Below, piece by piece: positions 5,550-6,889 of a DNA stretch of 6,889 bases. The stretch is taken from assembly GCA_003663565.1 (NCBI GenBank), contig QMTT01000044.1, positions 1-6,889 of the forward strand, in the 5' to 3' direction. The first letter of the stretch is position 1. Each line of letters begins with the position of its first letter. A program made the translations under genes and the position numbers. Source of the DNA: Thermoplasmata archaeon (GTDB lineage: Archaea; Thermoplasmatota; B47-G6; B47-G6B; 47-G6). The notes below the pieces were generated by a model. That model did not search any database, was not told where the DNA came from, and worked only from the letters and a program-made list of their open reading frames with translations.

Positions 5550-5915
5550 TTGCCTAACGAGATAAAAGTTGAGTTCGGAAGGATAGTTGTGGATGGGAAG
5601 GAATATGATCATGACATAGTGATATATCCTGACGGGACTGTCGAGAGAAGGCTTAAAGAGATATCTAAAAGGAGGCATGGTACAAGTCATAAATTGGACA
5701 TAGAGGAAATAGTTAATTACTTGGGACATGGAGAAAAGCTCGTGATTATTGGGACTGGAATATATGGAATGTTAAGCCTTACAGAAGAAAGTAGAAAACT
5801 ACTAAAGGATCTAGGATTAGAGTACGTGGAATTGCCAACACAGGAAGCCATTAAGAAATATCTTGAATTCAGAACAAACAAGAAGGTGCTTGCGATATTC
5901 CATATCACGTGTTAG
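5550..5915 (+). CDS. Mth938-domain (DUF498) protein
   Basis: This 121-residue protein is a single Mth938-like domain, named after a Methanothermobacter protein of known structure and related to human AAMDC and NDUFAF3. The biochemical function is not established in archaea. Family features are FGRIVVDGKEYDHD near the N-terminus, YPDGTVERR (26-34), the RRHGTSH segment (41-47), the glycine loop IGTGIYG (67-73), LPTQEAI (95-101), and the C-terminal FHITC (117-121). Length equals that of a complete domain, so it is intact. The start is a TTG at 5550, preceded by GAGGGGCGGT; the conserved FG.I motif begins only nine residues in, so a later start would damage the domain. The membrane-protein gene follows 28 bases after its stop on the same strand. 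Confidence 0.88.
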   Translation: MPNEIKVEFGRIVVDGKEYDHDIVIYPDGTVERRLKEISKRRHGTSHKLDIEEIVNYLGHGEKLVIIGTGIYGMLSLTEESRKLLKDLGLEYVELPTQEAIKKYLEFRTNKKVLAIFHITC

Positions 5916-5943
5916 AGCTGATATTCACTCGAAGGGAAAATAC

Positions 5944-6843
5944 ATGAGGACTGAAGAAAAGACCCTGTACTCATATGCAAAGAGAAAAGACACGGACAAA
6001 ATAGTCCCTCTTGAAAGGCTTGTTATTCCTTATACCGTGTTCAAGATGACTTCCTTGAGTATTCTTGCATACTTTCTAATTAAAAAGTTCATGGAATACT
6101 ATCCTACCGAGCACTCATATGTGTCACTCCTAAAGAGCGTAGCCTTTGCCACCATAAGCTTCAATGAGACGATTTTCATAGCATATGTCATATCTACGGG
6201 ATTCTCCATGTTCTTTTTCTATACTATTTTAACATACATGCTCTCAACCATAGACAAACACCCGGAAAGGGCCCTTGATTTCGTAAGAAATGCGTGTTAT
6301 ACTCTATGGAATAATGAGGAGCTTGGATCTGACGAGGTTGCAAAAAAATATATCAGTGAGATTCTATCAGCCATAAGTGCCTACAACGTGGGACGAAAAC
6401 ATATGGGTGTATACATCCTTTTCTCGCTTTTAGGATATGGTTTTCAGCTTTCGGGCGCGAATGTCCTGATACTCTCCCTAGGACTTGCCCTTGAGACGAT
6501 AACATTACTCCTTATACAGAGTTATGGTGTCATGAGAATATACAACCTGTCTAAGGCACTAGATCACGCTTATCTGGGTTTTTTAAAGCTTTCAAGATAC
6601 ATTGACGTTCCAATAAAACTCGTAGGGAGTACCAAGTTCACGATGACGTTACACTATAGGGTATACCATCTAATCTTAATTTTCATACTGTTTGCAACGA
6701 TTCTCGGAGGAATTATAGCATACTCCATAGTGTTTGTTAGGTTTGTAAAGTTCATGCTTGCACTTACACTCTACATCTCAAGAGAATGGTCACTTGAGGA
6801 TGCTATACTTAACTTTTTCCATAAGGTCATAGAAAAATACTAA
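5944..6843 (+). CDS. Multi-pass membrane protein of unknown function
   Basis: I do not recognise this 299-residue protein. It begins with about 25 charged, soluble residues and no signal peptide. Hydrophobic stretches at roughly 28-46, 74-102, 153-172, 174-194 and 240-262 suggest four or five membrane segments. A polar stretch at about 103-152 is probably a loop on one side. Two places carry the same pattern Y-x-L-S-x4-H (98-106 and 200-208), each after a hydrophobic segment, hinting at a divergent internal duplication; a remote resemblance to DUF4234-type proteins is possible but unproven. The ATG at 5944 has AGGGA six bases before it. An in-frame TTG at 5863 would extend the protein by 27 residues into the Mth938 gene but has no SD and is unlikely. 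It probably shares a transcript with both neighbours. Confidence 0.75.
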   Translation: MRTEEKTLYSYAKRKDTDKIVPLERLVIPYTVFKMTSLSILAYFLIKKFMEYYPTEHSYVSLLKSVAFATISFNETIFIAYVISTGFSMFFFYTILTYMLSTIDKHPERALDFVRNACYTLWNNEELGSDEVAKKYISEILSAISAYNVGRKHMGVYILFSLLGYGFQLSGANVLILSLGLALETITLLLIQSYGVMRIYNLSKALDHAYLGFLKLSRYIDVPIKLVGSTKFTMTLHYRVYHLILIFILFATILGGIIAYSIVFVRFVKFMLALTLYISREWSLEDAILNFFHKVIEKY

Positions 6844-6852
6844 ACAGAGAAC

Positions 6853-6857
6853 GGTGA
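6853..6857 (+). promoter_or_regulatory. Ribosome binding site for the right-edge gene
   Basis: GGTGA lies five bases before the ATG at 6863, in the 19-base gap after the membrane-protein stop. It is the same core as the thiI site and supports a further gene in this cluster. Confidence 0.45.
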
Positions 6858-6862
6858 ACGTT

Positions 6863-6889
6863 ATGGAAGATCAATACCTTTCAGTAGAC
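6863..6889 (+). CDS. 5' end of an unidentified gene, truncated by the window edge
   Basis: An ATG opens nine codons (MEDQYLSVD) that run off the right edge. GGTGA lies five bases upstream, and the gene begins only 19 bases after the membrane-protein stop, so it is probably the third member of the plus-strand cluster. An in-frame GTG at 6854 overlaps the SD and is less likely. The fragment is too short to assign a family. Confidence 0.55.

Noticed and set aside
5412..5729. Minus-strand open frame across the thiI/Mth938 divergent region
   Set aside because: It covers both promoters and runs antisense to a clear Mth938 domain. Its product resembles no family I know and ends just before the thiI start.
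5863..5943. N-terminal extension of the membrane protein to a TTG at 5863
   Set aside because: It would overlap the Mth938 gene by 53 bases, has no SD-like sequence, and adds 27 residues without membrane or motif character. The ATG at 5944 has an AGGGA at proper spacing.

Overview
The window looks like thermophilic archaeal DNA, and its gene content is mainly conserved metabolic and translation genes. The evidence is an archaeal-type tyrosyl-tRNA synthetase, an archaeal NAD kinase and inositol-monophosphatase-like pair, a stand-alone JAMM protein, an AmmeMemoRadiSam radical SAM enzyme and an Mth938-family protein. Shine-Dalgarno (SD) sites resemble GAGGTGA or GGAGTGAT, several starts are TTG, and codon use is rich in AGA/AGG and ATA. 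A TACK-lineage (Thermoproteota-like) archaeon is plausible, but these genes alone cannot settle the lineage. No CRISPR array, insertion sequence, tRNA or rRNA was seen.

Layout. Bases 1-21 hold the first seven codons of a minus-strand gene running off the left edge. Bases 22-224 are a divergent intergenic region with AT-rich promoter candidates and a stem-loop. Bases 225-2294 form a tight plus-strand pair: an AmrS-type radical SAM enzyme, then TyrRS, whose SD overlaps the AmrS stop codon. Bases 2291-5407 form a compact minus-strand operon, read ThiI-like tRNA sulfurtransferase, IMPase-family phosphatase, NAD kinase, JAMM metalloprotease. Its spacings are a 9-nt gap, a 7-nt overlap and a 47-nt overlap. 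The TyrRS and JAMM stop codons overlap by four bases. Bases 5408-5549 are a second divergent promoter region. From 5550 to the right edge a plus-strand cluster holds an Mth938/DUF498 protein, a multi-pass membrane protein I do not recognise, and the first nine codons of another gene.

How the genes may work together. The adjacent phosphatase and NAD kinase match, in the same order, the two domains of the fused NADP phosphatase/NAD kinase of Methanocaldococcus jannaschii (MJ0917), so they probably balance NAD and NADP. ThiI transfers sulfur to tRNA and possibly to thiamine. JAMM proteins in archaea can process ubiquitin-like sulfur carriers, so ThiI and JAMM share a possible sulfur theme. The most distinctive observation is that this ThiI appears to lack the THUMP tRNA-binding domain while keeping its N-terminal domain, PP-loop and rhodanese domain. 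No wholly new system is evident. The best candidates for new biology are that ThiI architecture, the membrane protein, and the four-gene minus-strand operon.
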